From an uncultured bacterium (GTDB lineage Bacteria; Cyanobacteriota; Vampirovibrionia; Gastranaerophilales; Gastranaerophilaceae): DNA of 64,000 bases. The first letter of the stretch is position 1, and every line of letters starts with the position of its first letter. The notes under the pieces are model-generated. The model had not been told where the DNA came from. It worked only from the letters and a program-made list of their open reading frames with translations, and made no database searches. Positions 55,281-64,000 of the stretch are shown here, one piece after another. The translations under genes and the position numbers were made by a program. The stretch is taken from NCBI GenBank assembly GCA_949282215.1, contig CASDPF010000008.1, forward strand, positions 116,240 to 180,239, read 5' to 3'.

Positions 55281-56440
55281 TTTCTTAATTTTTGTATAAA
55301 CCTGTTTAATCTCTCAATAGCTATTTTAAGATTTTCAAGTGAGTAAGCGTAAGAAATTCTCAAATATCCTTCACCGCATTCTCCGAAGGCAGTACCTGGG
55401 ACTACTGCAACTTTTTCTTCCATTAAAAGTTTTGTTGCAAACTCTTCACTTGTCATACCAAATTCTTTTATGCAAGGGAATACATAGAATGCTCCATAAG
55501 GTTCAAAACATTCAAGCCCCATTTCTTCAAATGCATTCATTAAAAATCTTCTTCTTTGATTGTATGCTCGACGCATAACTTCGACATCGGAATCTCCGTT
55601 TTTTAAAGCACTGATTGCAGCGTACTGACTTGTTGTCGGGGCACACATAATTGCAAATTGGTGAATTTTTGTCATTTGAGAAAGTATTTCTTTCGGTGCA
55701 CAGGCGTAGCCTAAACGCCATCCGGTCATTGCATAAGCTTTTGAAAATCCGTTTATTAGTATAGTTCTTTCTTTCATACCATCTATTGAAGCAATTGAAA
55801 CATGGGAGTTTTTATATGTCAGTGCAGAATAAATCTCATCTGACATAACTAGAATATCTTTTTCTTTAATTATTGTTGCGATTACTTCTAAGTCCTCCCT
55901 TTCCATAATTGCACCTGTAGGATTATTAGGGTATGGAAGGATTAGAACTTTGGTTTTTGGGGTAATTGCATTAATCAATTCGTCAGGCTTTAGACGGAAT
56001 TCGTTTTCCGCTTTAAGATTAATTATTACAGGTTTTGCATCTGCAAGTATTGCACAAGGCTCATAAGATACATAAGATGGCTGAGGGATGATTACTTCAT
56101 CGTTTGGATTTATTACTGCACGGAGTCCTATATCAATAGCCTCAGAACCGCCCACAGTTACTAATATCTCAGAGTCAGGATTGTAAGAAATTTTTTGAGT
56201 TCTTTCAATATAGTTTGCAATTTCTTTTCTTAAATCTTTTAAGCCTGCATTTGATGTATAAAAAGTCCTGCCTCTTTCAAGTGAATATATGCCTTCATCT
56301 CTTATATGCCAAGGAGTATCAAAATCCGGTTCTCCAACTCCAAGAGATATTGCATCTTTCATTTCACTTACAATATCAAAAAATTTTCTGATTCCTGAGG
56401 GTTTTAGTGATGTAACTTTTTCCGAGAGAAAGTTTCTCAT
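55277..56440 (-). CDS. class I/II PLP aminotransferase
   Basis: 387 residues. Cofactor-site motifs: YPNNPTGAIM near 170, SDEIYSALTY near 200 and the PLP Lys in INGFSKAYAMTGWRLGYA near 230. Close in plan to YugH/PatA-type aspartate or aromatic aminotransferases. Its start overlaps the Lrp gene as ATGA; an Lrp-aminotransferase pair is a known arrangement (yugG-yugH). Confidence 0.9.
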   Translation of the reverse strand: MRNFLSEKVTSLKPSGIRKFFDIVSEMKDAISLGVGEPDFDTPWHIRDEGIYSLERGRTFYTSNAGLKDLRKEIANYIERTQKISYNPDSEILVTVGGSEAIDIGLRAVINPNDEVIIPQPSYVSYEPCAILADAKPVIINLKAENEFRLKPDELINAITPKTKVLILPYPNNPTGAIMEREDLEVIATIIKEKDILVMSDEIYSALTYKNSHVSIASIDGMKERTILINGFSKAYAMTGWRLGYACAPKEILSQMTKIHQFAIMCAPTTSQYAAISALKNGDSDVEVMRRAYNQRRRFLMNAFEEMGLECFEPYGAFYVFPCIKEFGMTSEEFATKLLMEEKVAVVPGTAFGECGEGYLRISYAYSLENLKIAIERLNRFIQKLRN

Positions 56441-56919
56441 GGTGTAATTACCTCTCTTTCATCAACGGACTTTTTGTTGATAATTGTGCCATGGTCTTTG
56501 TATTTTTTCAAAATAAAATGTGTTGCAGTGCTTAGTACACTATCAAGAGTCGAGAGTTTATCCGAGACAAATCCTGCAATTTCTTTGAGTGTTTTTTCTT
56601 CTAATGTTACAAGCAGGTCGTAGCCGCCTGAAATTAGATATACGGCTTTAACTTCAGGGTAGTTATAAATCCTTTCTGCAATTTTGTCAAAACCTTGTCC
56701 TCTTTGAGGTGTAACTTTTACTTCTATCAGAGCTGTGACTTTTTCTATAGATGTTTTTTCCCAGTTGATAAGTGTGTGGTATCCGCAAATGATACCTTCT
56801 TTTTCTAAAGCTTCAAGTTCTTTTAAAACTGCTTGTTCTTCTACTCCAAGCAATATTGACAGTTCTTTAAAATCAATTCTGCTGTTTTTTTCAAGAATTG
56901 CAAGTAATTCTTCTCTCAT
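56437..56919 (-). CDS. Lrp/AsnC-family regulator
   Basis: 160 residues. N-terminal HTH (NSRIDFKELSILLGVEEQAVLKELEALEKEGIICGYHTLINWE) and a RAM ligand-binding domain (VTALIEVKVTPQRGQGFDKIAERIYNYPEVKAVYLISGGYDLLVTLE). Probably senses an amino acid and controls the coupled aminotransferase. GGAGAAATTT precedes the start. Confidence 0.9.
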   Translation of the reverse strand: MREELLAILEKNSRIDFKELSILLGVEEQAVLKELEALEKEGIICGYHTLINWEKTSIEKVTALIEVKVTPQRGQGFDKIAERIYNYPEVKAVYLISGGYDLLVTLEEKTLKEIAGFVSDKLSTLDSVLSTATHFILKKYKDHGTIINKKSVDEREVITP

Positions 56920-57034
56920 AAATTTCTCCTATAATTCTAAATATAATTGTATAACAAAATCAAAAAAGCAGACGAAATTATTAATTTTAAGTTATGCTTA
57001 TGCGTTAAAAGTTGATTCATATATAAAAATGCAA

Positions 57035-57673
57035 TTATTGTTTTCTAAAAATAGCAGGTGCGTTTGCTTTGGTAACTTCTTTTCCGCCAATATAGAGTCT
57101 GTCATTTGGAGAAATGGAAATTTCTTCAAAGAATTCTAAAAATTTTTTCAAGGTGTTCACAGTTTTATATTTTCTATTCTTGCAATCCCATTCGCAAAGT
57201 CGTAAATTCCAAGTGTCGTCTGGCTTTGAATATATAAAATCAACTTCCCCGAGAGTTTTTCTAATTGTTTGAAACCAAGAAATGTTTCCACATTTTTGTT
57301 GTAATGTTTGTTTTACTATTTTGAAATTTTTAATAGAATTTTCAGCTCTTTCTACTTTTTTAGAGCCGATAATCAGTCCTCCTTCAATATTATTAAAAGA
57401 GTTTTGTATTTTATTTAATTGTTCTGTAAAATCGTTTTCTGTACAAATGTCCCATAGATGAAATCCTAGTGCGGATTTATTATCTTTAGATTTAATTCCT
57501 CCGCCTGTACAGGTTCTAATATTTACTGTATTAAAAATATCTGATTTTAATATGGTTGGAGTTATTGCATTAGGGTCAAAGCCGATATGTTTACCCTTAG
57601 GAAGTTTATCAAATGCTTTTGAACTTAAAATATTTATTCTTGAGGTAAATGAGATGTTTGCAGAATTCGTCAT
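57035..57673 (-). CDS. hypothetical protein with N-terminal ISFTS motif
   Basis: 212 residues from MTNSANISFTSRIN; a GTG at 57694 is in frame and neither has a clear ribosome-binding site. Contains TCTGGGIKSKDNKSALGFHLWD near 65, IEGGLIIGSKKVERAENSIKNF near 95 and an end NDRLYIGGKEVTKANAPAIF. Not recognised. No membrane segment. Its N-terminal motif links it with other proteins of this window. Confidence 0.55.
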   Translation of the reverse strand: MTNSANISFTSRINILSSKAFDKLPKGKHIGFDPNAITPTILKSDIFNTVNIRTCTGGGIKSKDNKSALGFHLWDICTENDFTEQLNKIQNSFNNIEGGLIIGSKKVERAENSIKNFKIVKQTLQQKCGNISWFQTIRKTLGEVDFIYSKPDDTWNLRLCEWDCKNRKYKTVNTLKKFLEFFEEISISPNDRLYIGGKEVTKANAPAIFRKQ

Positions 57674-57854
57674 ACTAAAGTAAAATACAAGCACAAATTT
57701 TTTTGCTGGAATTTGAACAAAAAATTTTGATTTGCTCTTTTGCTATTCTTTTTAAAGTGTATCATTATTATTTTATTATGAAATGTAACAATTTTTAAAC
57801 TTTTTACTCAATCTGCCGTTGTATAGTAGAAGTAGAAAATACAGAAGAGAAATT

Positions 57855-59237
57855 ATGGGTGTAATAAGAAACGGTATCAATATAAATTTAATAAAATTAT
57901 TTTCATATATTGACAAAAATGGAAAAACCCAAAATATTGAAACTTATTACGGGCAAAAATGGAATGAGTTAAAAACAGATAATAATATTTTAAATTCAAT
58001 ATTTAAAATGGTAGATGATGGTGATAATACAGTACAACCGAAAGAGTTAAATTTATTAAACAGAATTTTGTTATATATTGATTCTTTAAATAAAGAAAGT
58101 GCAAATAACCAAATTTTAGAGGATGCAGAATTGGAAAAATTTGCACAGCAATTGCAATCCGGAGAGGTAAATATTGAGCAGTTCACTAAAACCAATTCTG
58201 AGGGTAACTGGTCTGAAGGTTTAGATAGAGTTATATCTACTATAAGTTTATCAAGTACTCGTATCGGAGACACAAGTAACTCCGAAAAATTAAAATTAAA
58301 AAACGAATTAATTGAAATTGGTAAGGAGCAGGGCTTTACAATTGAAGAAGTTGAAAGTGGAAAAGATGATTGGATTGAGGATACCAGTATTAAAAGAGCT
58401 GATGGAATGGTTTATGTTCCTTATCATTCTGATCCAGAATATAAAATCAAATCCGTTCAGAGTACTTTTATAAGTGAACTGGGTAATAAAAGTAAAGAAG
58501 GTGGAACCAGAGTCGCGGCAAGAGGTTCCAGTTTTCATATTAATATCCAAAATAGTGAAAAATTTTATGGTACAAGCTATTTAGAAGGCGGAAATGTATT
58601 AAATACGATTTCAAAAAACGGACAGCCTTCAGCAATTGTAGGAGAAGGTTCAATTGGAGCATCTCTTGATGTAATGAGATTGGAAAATACTCCCGAAAAT
58701 GTTGAAAAAGTAAAAAATCAAATTGCAGAAGATTTGAATATCAAACGTGAAAATTTGACTTTTATTCCTCAGTATGATTTTCATATTGATATGTTATACA
58801 GACCACTTCATAATGGAGAAATTGCGGTTCCAGATTTTGACGAAGCAATAAAAATATTGAAAGAAAATAATATTGAGAGTATGGATAACGAAAAAAAAGA
58901 GGAACTGATTTCAAAATTAGAAAGTTTAAAAAATGAAACACAATCAATAAGAGCTGAGGCAGAAGATAATTTACGTGCCTCAGGTTATAAACTAATTAAA
59001 ATCCCTTGTTTTACGGCTGATTCAAAATCAGGGACAAATTTTATGAATGGTGTTGGCGGTACATCTGAAAAAACAGGACAGACTTTTTATATTACAAATA
59101 AGTCTGAATATCCTGAACTTCAAGAATATATAGAACCGTATTGGAAAAAAGCAGGTGTAGATAAAGTTTATTTTGTCTCAACAACAAATGATTTGAAACG
59201 CATGGGTGGAATAGATTGCTTAACTCAAGAAAAATAA
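57855..59237 (+). CDS. pentein-fold deiminase-like protein (agmatine/peptidylarginine deiminase type)
   Basis: 460 residues from MGVIRNGININLIKLF, where AGAAGAGAAATT precedes the ATG. The C-terminal two thirds carry guanidino-group hydrolase signatures in order: DWIEDTSI near 171 (family W-x-[RN]-D), YLEGGNVL near 241, FHIDMLYRPL near 308 (catalytic His-x-Asp) and GGIDCLTQ near 450 (catalytic Cys, family GGG-x-x-C-x-T). The usual Arg/Asn in the first motif is Glu. The N-terminal part (FKMVDDGDNTVQPKELNLLNRIL) is EF-hand-like. Cytosolic by sequence, no signal peptide. Substrate unknown. Confidence 0.6.
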   Translation: MGVIRNGININLIKLFSYIDKNGKTQNIETYYGQKWNELKTDNNILNSIFKMVDDGDNTVQPKELNLLNRILLYIDSLNKESANNQILEDAELEKFAQQLQSGEVNIEQFTKTNSEGNWSEGLDRVISTISLSSTRIGDTSNSEKLKLKNELIEIGKEQGFTIEEVESGKDDWIEDTSIKRADGMVYVPYHSDPEYKIKSVQSTFISELGNKSKEGGTRVAARGSSFHINIQNSEKFYGTSYLEGGNVLNTISKNGQPSAIVGEGSIGASLDVMRLENTPENVEKVKNQIAEDLNIKRENLTFIPQYDFHIDMLYRPLHNGEIAVPDFDEAIKILKENNIESMDNEKKEELISKLESLKNETQSIRAEAEDNLRASGYKLIKIPCFTADSKSGTNFMNGVGGTSEKTGQTFYITNKSEYPELQEYIEPYWKKAGVDKVYFVSTTNDLKRMGGIDCLTQEK

Positions 59238-59434
59238 AAATTTAACATCCTTATCTTTATAATAATGGCTTTAACTAGAGATGTCGGCAGAATACTTCGT
59301 ACTAAGCTAAAAAATAAATAAAATTTTTGAACAGGTAATTAAAATGCCAATTTTAAATTTAGTATAGCAAAAAAAATTTTTCCTCATTTTTATTGTTTCT
59401 TACTAAAGTGGTGTTATCAATTCCATAAATATAG

Positions 59435-61248
59435 ATGTATATAATAGGTTCTAATAATATTCATATAAACTCAACAGGTTACTCAAACAACCGTAAAAAT
59501 TCATCAGTGTCGTTCAAGGCTATGAAAAAATCTCAATTTAGCGGTTTTGATTTGGCTGTGGTAGAAAAGTTTAAAGCTCCGATAGAAAAGTTTAATGCTT
59601 TTGAAGATTTTCAAATTTGGACGCAAAATTTGATTGAAAAATTTAAATTAAAAGAGTATTTGGGACGAGCAGATATTGTAGAAAATCAGCGTAAATATGT
59701 TTTAAAACATTGGAAAGATTATGTTACTCAAGGTAATAAAAAGTTTTCTAATTCTGTTCAATTAACAATTTTGTCTGATATTGCAAAAAATTTAAAAATA
59801 AATAATGATAATGTCCCTCTTAATCTTAACAAGACTGTATTATCAGAGTGTATAGCCGAGTTGGAAGCAAAGCTTAAAGAACAGCCGAAGGAGTCTTTTA
59901 ATTTTTACAAGCTTTATAGTCAAAAGTTGACCTCTTTTTACCTTCAAGAAGAAAGGCAGCTTTCTAATAATAAAACGGGTTGGATTATAATTCCATCCAA
60001 AACACAGGATATGAAAAATTTTAAAGAAAATGTTGGAAAATTAAAAGCATTGTCAGATAAAACTTGGTGTACAAAAACCTATAAGGCAGATACATATTTA
60101 GCTCAAGGCGAATTTCACATATATTATGAAGCCGGTAGACCAAAATTAGGTCTTGCATTTGATTCTGATAGAATTTGTGAAATACGAGATGAAAAAAATC
60201 ATCGTGAAATTCCGCATAAATATTATGAAACACTTAAAAATCATATAAATAAAGAATCTTTAAAAATGTCAATTTACGAAAAGCCCCAATATATTAAAGC
60301 AGGACAAGTTGCAAAAGTATACAGGGATATAGGAGAAGCTATTAAAAATAATGATACATATACTATCTTTAATTATTTTGGCTTTCATCCTACAAAGACC
60401 GAGAAAGGAAAATTAATATTAAAAGAATACAAACAAACTTATCCCCTTACATTTAGGGATTGCGATATAGACGAAGAAAAATATTCGCTGATGTTGTCAA
60501 AATAGAGGGGAATGCTGATTTTAGGTCTTCCCAATTAAAGACTTTGGCAAATTTGGAGTATGTTGGAGGCGATATTACACGACTTGATTTCTCCAAGATT
60601 GAAAGTCTGGGTGCTTTAAAAGAAGTCGGTGGTAATATCGATTTTTCGGGCAGTACGATGCTAAGTTTAGGAAATTTAGAAAAAATTGGCGGAAATGCTT
60701 CTTTTTACCGATGTCTATTAAATGATTTTGGAGCGTTAAAAAGCATAAAGGGTAATCTATATATAAATTTATCTGTAAAAAGTTTGCAAAATCTCGAATA
60801 TATTGGGGGGAATGCTATAATAGACTCAGAAACTTTAAATGATTTGGGACGCCTGAAGTCAGTGGAAGGAAATCTTTATATTGAATCACCTCAATTGCAA
60901 GACTTAGGTTTGTTGGAAAAAGTCGGAGGAAAAGCAAACTTTTCTTATGTAGAAGGGCTTAGAAATACGGGCAATTTAATATCTGTTGGCGGAGATGCTT
61001 ATTTTAACGATACTAATGTAAAAGAGTTTGCTAATTTGAGGCAAGTTAATGGAAATTTGTACGTAAACAATACTGATATTGAAAATCTTGATATTCTTGA
61101 AAATGTAAACGGAAAAATATATTTGAACGATAATACTTTCCAAGATTTAGACTCAGCAAAAGCTTTTTTGAAATCTAAAAAACAAGTTAGTATTGATAAA
61201 AAAAGAAGCTTTTGGGAAATTTTGTGTAGCTCAATATGGAAAGCTTGA
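59435..61248 (+). pseudogene. leucine-rich-repeat protein gene, frameshifted at an A5 tract
   Basis: First frame (59435-60505): N-terminal SSVSFKAMKKSQFSG, a helical part, and WIIIPSKTQ...WCTKTYKADTYLAQGEFHIYYEAGRPKLGLAF near 200-250. It ends shortly after a tract of five A (60477-60481). The +1 frame continues as FADVVKIEGNADFRSSQLKT then ten or so 21-residue repeats of the type L-x-x-L-x-x-I-G-G-N-A-x-F / L-x-x-L-x-x-I-x-G-N-L-Y-I to 61248. One extra A gives a single 604-residue protein. The 60460 start (TTG) for the second frame has no ribosome-binding site. Confidence 0.7.
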
Positions 61249-61285
61249 GAACTGAATATTCTAGAATTAACTGAAAACTATGAAA

Positions 61286-61313
61286 TTACAATAATTAATG
61301 TCAATTATTGTAA
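61286..61313. repeat. 11-bp perfect inverted repeat in the gap after the LRR gene
   Basis: TTACAATAATT (61286-61296), loop AATGTC, AATTATTGTAA (61303-61313). No T run follows. The rest of the 61249-61545 gap shows nothing recognisable beyond AT-rich sequence and the AAAGGAATT site of the next gene. Confidence 0.5.
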
Positions 61314-61545
61314 TGGTTGATGTAAAGAATACTTAGTCTGGTTATTTGAAACTCATAGTATGCTTATTTATTGCAAGTTAATTTAAAAGAATAGTTTTTA
61401 ATTACCTGATTTTTCTCAAAAACTTGTCTCGTCTTTTAAAAAAAATAACATAATGTAACATTAAAATTTATATTAGCAAAAAAGTTTTTCATAGGTTTTA
61501 TTTTATTATATTAAATTAAAAATTACTAAGATAAAGGAATTAAAA

Positions 61546-63093
61546 ATGAGTTATTTAAAATTACCCCAATTTTTCACACATCTTAAAACTACTGATAATT
61601 GCGTAAGTGAAACTATTGCTAAGTATTTAAATAAGGTCAGATGTTCGAATAATGTATCCGATAGTAGTTTAATAAATCGTTATTTAGATAACGAGGCTTT
61701 ACAAAATAAACAATTAGTAAAAAAACTCGATTTTAAAGAAAAAGTGCAAAAAATAAAAGATAGATTTAGAGATATGTATTCAAGTGAACAACTTGATATG
61801 TTCTTTAAACATATTGACGAAAAAAATGTCAATTTTGCTCCGTCTATTTTAAATGAATATAGAATTGGTTATAATGACTCTGAAATAATTAAATTTTTGG
61901 AATTAATAAAGCAGCATTCTGATATTGCTAATATATCAATGAAGAAAAGAGGCAGGATAAAACCTCAAGTACTGGAAAAGGTTAATGACAAAAACAAGGA
62001 TGCAATAAAAAAAATATTAAATGCTGACTATTGCTATGAAGATGAAGTTGCACCAATACAATCTATTACTTCTGAAAATATTGATTATCTAAATAAACTT
62101 TTTGAAGTTAAAAGTGAACATTTTGATGGAAGTCTTACGATGCGATTAAATGTAGTTAATAAAAATAATTCAGATTTAGCAATACAACTAATCGAAAAAG
62201 AACAGGGCAATATTGAAAGAATAAATACTACATTGTTAGAGCATACTAATAAGTGGAATAAAGATATGGTAAAAGATATAATAACAAATATCTCACCAAA
62301 AAACGATACAACTAAAAGATTCTTTGCATTGGCTGTAAACGAAAACAATGGTATTATTGCAAAACAATTATGGAATGAAAATAAAATAAATCTTCTAACA
62401 ACAGATTTAATATCCGAAATTAATGAACATAACAACAAATTTGCACAAAAGCTGCTTGATAAAGGTTTTTGGATTGAAGATATAACCAAAGCTATAAAAG
62501 TTATAAATGCAGACAATATAGATTATGCAAAAAAATTAGATTCAATGGATTTGTTAACATATAATAATAGTATTTTAAGTCAGGCTAAGAATTGTTTAAA
62601 AGTTACAAATAAAACCAATAAGGATTTGGCAATAAAGTTATGTGAAAGAATAGATAAGTCGTCAGAACAAAAAATGATTATTTCTATGTGGTCTATAAGT
62701 GATATTCTGTCAGTAACAAATGAGAAAAATTTGGACTTTGTAACAAACTTATTAGGTAAAGAAAATTTCTCTCTCAAAACAATTAGAGATATTCTATGGA
62801 ATATTAACGATGAAAATATCAAATTTGCAGCAGAGTTATGCAACAAAAAAGATTTCCCACAAAAACATATTTCTGATGTTATAGAAAATGTAAGTGAATT
62901 CAATATTAATTTAGCAACCAAGCTTTGTAATCAGAAAAATTTAAATATTAATGATATCAATGATGTTTTAAGAAGAACTAAATCGCTTAACCTGAACAAA
63001 GCTTCAAACTCATCAGAAGAACTCGCATTAATTAACAATATACGTTCAGCTATTAATAATTATAATACATATATGGCAAAGGATTTATTATAA
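61546..63093 (+). CDS. hypothetical repeat (solenoid) protein
   Basis: 515 residues, no signal peptide. From about residue 140 it is built of roughly 30-45-residue helical repeats with the core [IV]-x-[ED]-x-N-x-x-[YFL]-[AV]-x-x-L, as in ITSENIDYLNKLF, VNKNNSDLAIQLIE, INEHNNKFAQKLLDK, INADNIDYAKKLD, VTNKTNKDLAIKLCER, INDENIKFAAELCNKK and VSEFNINLATKLCNQK. An alpha-solenoid for protein binding is likely. AAAGGAATT precedes the start. Not recognised. Confidence 0.65.
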   Translation: MSYLKLPQFFTHLKTTDNCVSETIAKYLNKVRCSNNVSDSSLINRYLDNEALQNKQLVKKLDFKEKVQKIKDRFRDMYSSEQLDMFFKHIDEKNVNFAPSILNEYRIGYNDSEIIKFLELIKQHSDIANISMKKRGRIKPQVLEKVNDKNKDAIKKILNADYCYEDEVAPIQSITSENIDYLNKLFEVKSEHFDGSLTMRLNVVNKNNSDLAIQLIEKEQGNIERINTTLLEHTNKWNKDMVKDIITNISPKNDTTKRFFALAVNENNGIIAKQLWNENKINLLTTDLISEINEHNNKFAQKLLDKGFWIEDITKAIKVINADNIDYAKKLDSMDLLTYNNSILSQAKNCLKVTNKTNKDLAIKLCERIDKSSEQKMIISMWSISDILSVTNEKNLDFVTNLLGKENFSLKTIRDILWNINDENIKFAAELCNKKDFPQKHISDVIENVSEFNINLATKLCNQKNLNINDINDVLRRTKSLNLNKASNSSEELALINNIRSAINNYNTYMAKDLL

Positions 63094-63630
63094 CAAAAAA
63101 TATTTGTTCAGATTTATTATGAAAAATTTTTCAACACTGTCTTGTCCAAAAAATCTTGAACTGTGTAGAAATCCTCGCCATTTAAGGTTTTGAAACACAG
63201 TCTTGTTTTAGGCATTGTCGGACAGTAATCGGACTTTTTTGTCAGTTCAGGGATTTCATTTTTAACTAATTTTGACTAAAAATCAAGATATATTTAAAAC
63301 ACAGCCCTATTGGTTCAAAAAATCAAATTACGACAATGTCAGTTCAATGGCAGAGTAATTTGACCGATTGCTGGGTTAAATGGTTTGATTACTTCATTCC
63401 CCTAAAACCCACACCAAAGCCGATTGTCCAAAATAATCATACCAGTTGAGCTAATCACGTTGCTCAAACAAATACAACAAACCGAACTTTAAAATACAGT
63501 AAAACTACAGTGAAAACGGCAAAACTTTAAAAATATAAATGTAAAAGAACACATAGTTTGATTTCTTGTTCCTGATGATTTGATTTTTTCGGCAAGTTAT
63601 GCCTGTAAATTAAAATAAATCACTAAATAT
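63094..63630. other. 537-bp convergent gap without a gene
   Basis: No convincing frame on either strand. It is richer in C than the surroundings and holds short repeated words (ACACAGTCTTGT/ACTGTCTTGTCC, TTGTCCAAAA twice, AAACACAG twice). It could be a decayed mobile element or genome-island edge; nothing more can be supported. Confidence 0.4.
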
Positions 63631-63990
63631 TTAATCTATATTCCCTTTATATAAACAAGGTATATTTTCTTCTTGTAAATATTTCATGCCCCATTTGTTT
63701 AATTCGATAATCGCAGGAATTAGCGTTTCTCCTCTTCTGGTGAGTGAATATTCTGTTTTAGGCGGTACTACAGGATAAAGTTTTCGCTCTATTATTTCGT
63801 CTGCTTCAAGTTCTTTTAACTGTTGAATGAGCATTTTGGGAGTTGCATGCGAAATCAGCTTTTGAAGTTCGTTATACCTCAATGTTTTGCCTATAAGATG
63901 TCCGATTATAACCCCTTTATACTTCCCGCCGATTATCTCCATGGTTACTTCTAACGGGCATTGATATTCCTCTTTTCTTTGTTTTATCAT
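63631..63990 (-). CDS. HxlR-family winged-helix regulator
   Basis: 119 residues. CPLEVTMEIIGGKYKGVIIGHLIGKTLRYNELQKLISHATPKMLIQQLKELEADEIIERKLYPVVPPKTEYSLTRRGETLIPAI is the complete HxlR domain, with the conserved Cys near residue 11 that can sense redox or reactive electrophiles. The start lies 10 bp inside the window edge; its target, often divergent, would be outside. Confidence 0.93.
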   Translation of the reverse strand: MIKQRKEEYQCPLEVTMEIIGGKYKGVIIGHLIGKTLRYNELQKLISHATPKMLIQQLKELEADEIIERKLYPVVPPKTEYSLTRRGETLIPAIIELNKWGMKYLQEENIPCLYKGNID

Positions 63991-64000
63991 ATATAAAATC

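Noticed and set aside
59263..59319. 18-codon ORF MALTRDVGRILRTKLKNK
   Set aside because: Protein-like by eye but has no ribosome-binding site or promoter and is too short to judge.

Overview
The window is a low-GC, densely packed bacterial chromosome segment. Several things point to a diderm gut bacterium of the non-photosynthetic cyanobacterial lineage Gastranaerophilales (Vampirovibrionia/Melainabacteria). Six genes carry almost the same prepilin start, FTLAEVLITLGIIGIVAAMT. Gram-negative envelope genes (autotransporter, MCE, SIMPL, TonB-like proteins, diaminopimelate-type MurE, periplasmic amidase) sit beside RNase Y and YmdB. Several lineage-type proteins start with a short [IVT][ST]F[KT]x motif. 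The taxonomic call is inference from protein style.

Layout. 1-8 kb: a SNF2-type helicase entering from the left edge, a pseudopilin paired with an XRE regulator, mutS. 7.8-8.4 kb: two tandem 126-bp repeats ending exactly at a tRNA-Leu, plus a copy of the tRNA 3' end. 9-15 kb: a Trp-codon attenuator ahead of an unknown membrane protein, then the rny-ymdB-PHP-(pilin-like)-LOG cluster. 15-24 kb: a CheR-like protein, pepA, an amidase, and the wall genes ftsI-murE followed by a NagA-like gene. 24-34 kb: a pseudopilin zone with three more pilin/XRE divergent pairs, interleaved with ilvD, a GlcF-like Fe-S protein, proC, rpmH-rnpA and a pilin broken by an amber codon. 34-48 kb: tRNA-fMet, a Pmp-like autotransporter, a frameshifted sensor kinase, an ion transporter, an HlyD-like adaptor, and a pilin preceded by an 11-G tract in a small ORF; SIMPL and gdhA follow. 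48.6-55.3 kb: an envelope operon (MCE, two TonB-like proteins, an FHA membrane protein, a glycine-zipper exported protein) divergent from a vWA protein. 55-64 kb: a yugGH-like aminotransferase/Lrp pair, then an accessory stretch with a pentein deiminase-like protein, a frameshifted leucine-rich-repeat gene, a repeat solenoid protein and an HxlR regulator.

Most interesting signals: (1) a complete transcription attenuator (leader peptide with Trp-Trp, mutually exclusive hairpins, terminator) in front of a gene with no apparent link to tryptophan synthesis; (2) the four small HTH regulators present are each divergent from a pseudopilin gene, and each pilin has a strong sigma70-type promoter; (3) the two canonical pilins without an HTH partner are instead preceded by a short ORF ending in Ser-Gly-Gly encoded by a G tract, one of which (G11) looks phase-variable and coupled to the pilin start; (4) several coding sequences are broken at homopolymers, which could be contingency loci or assembly errors.
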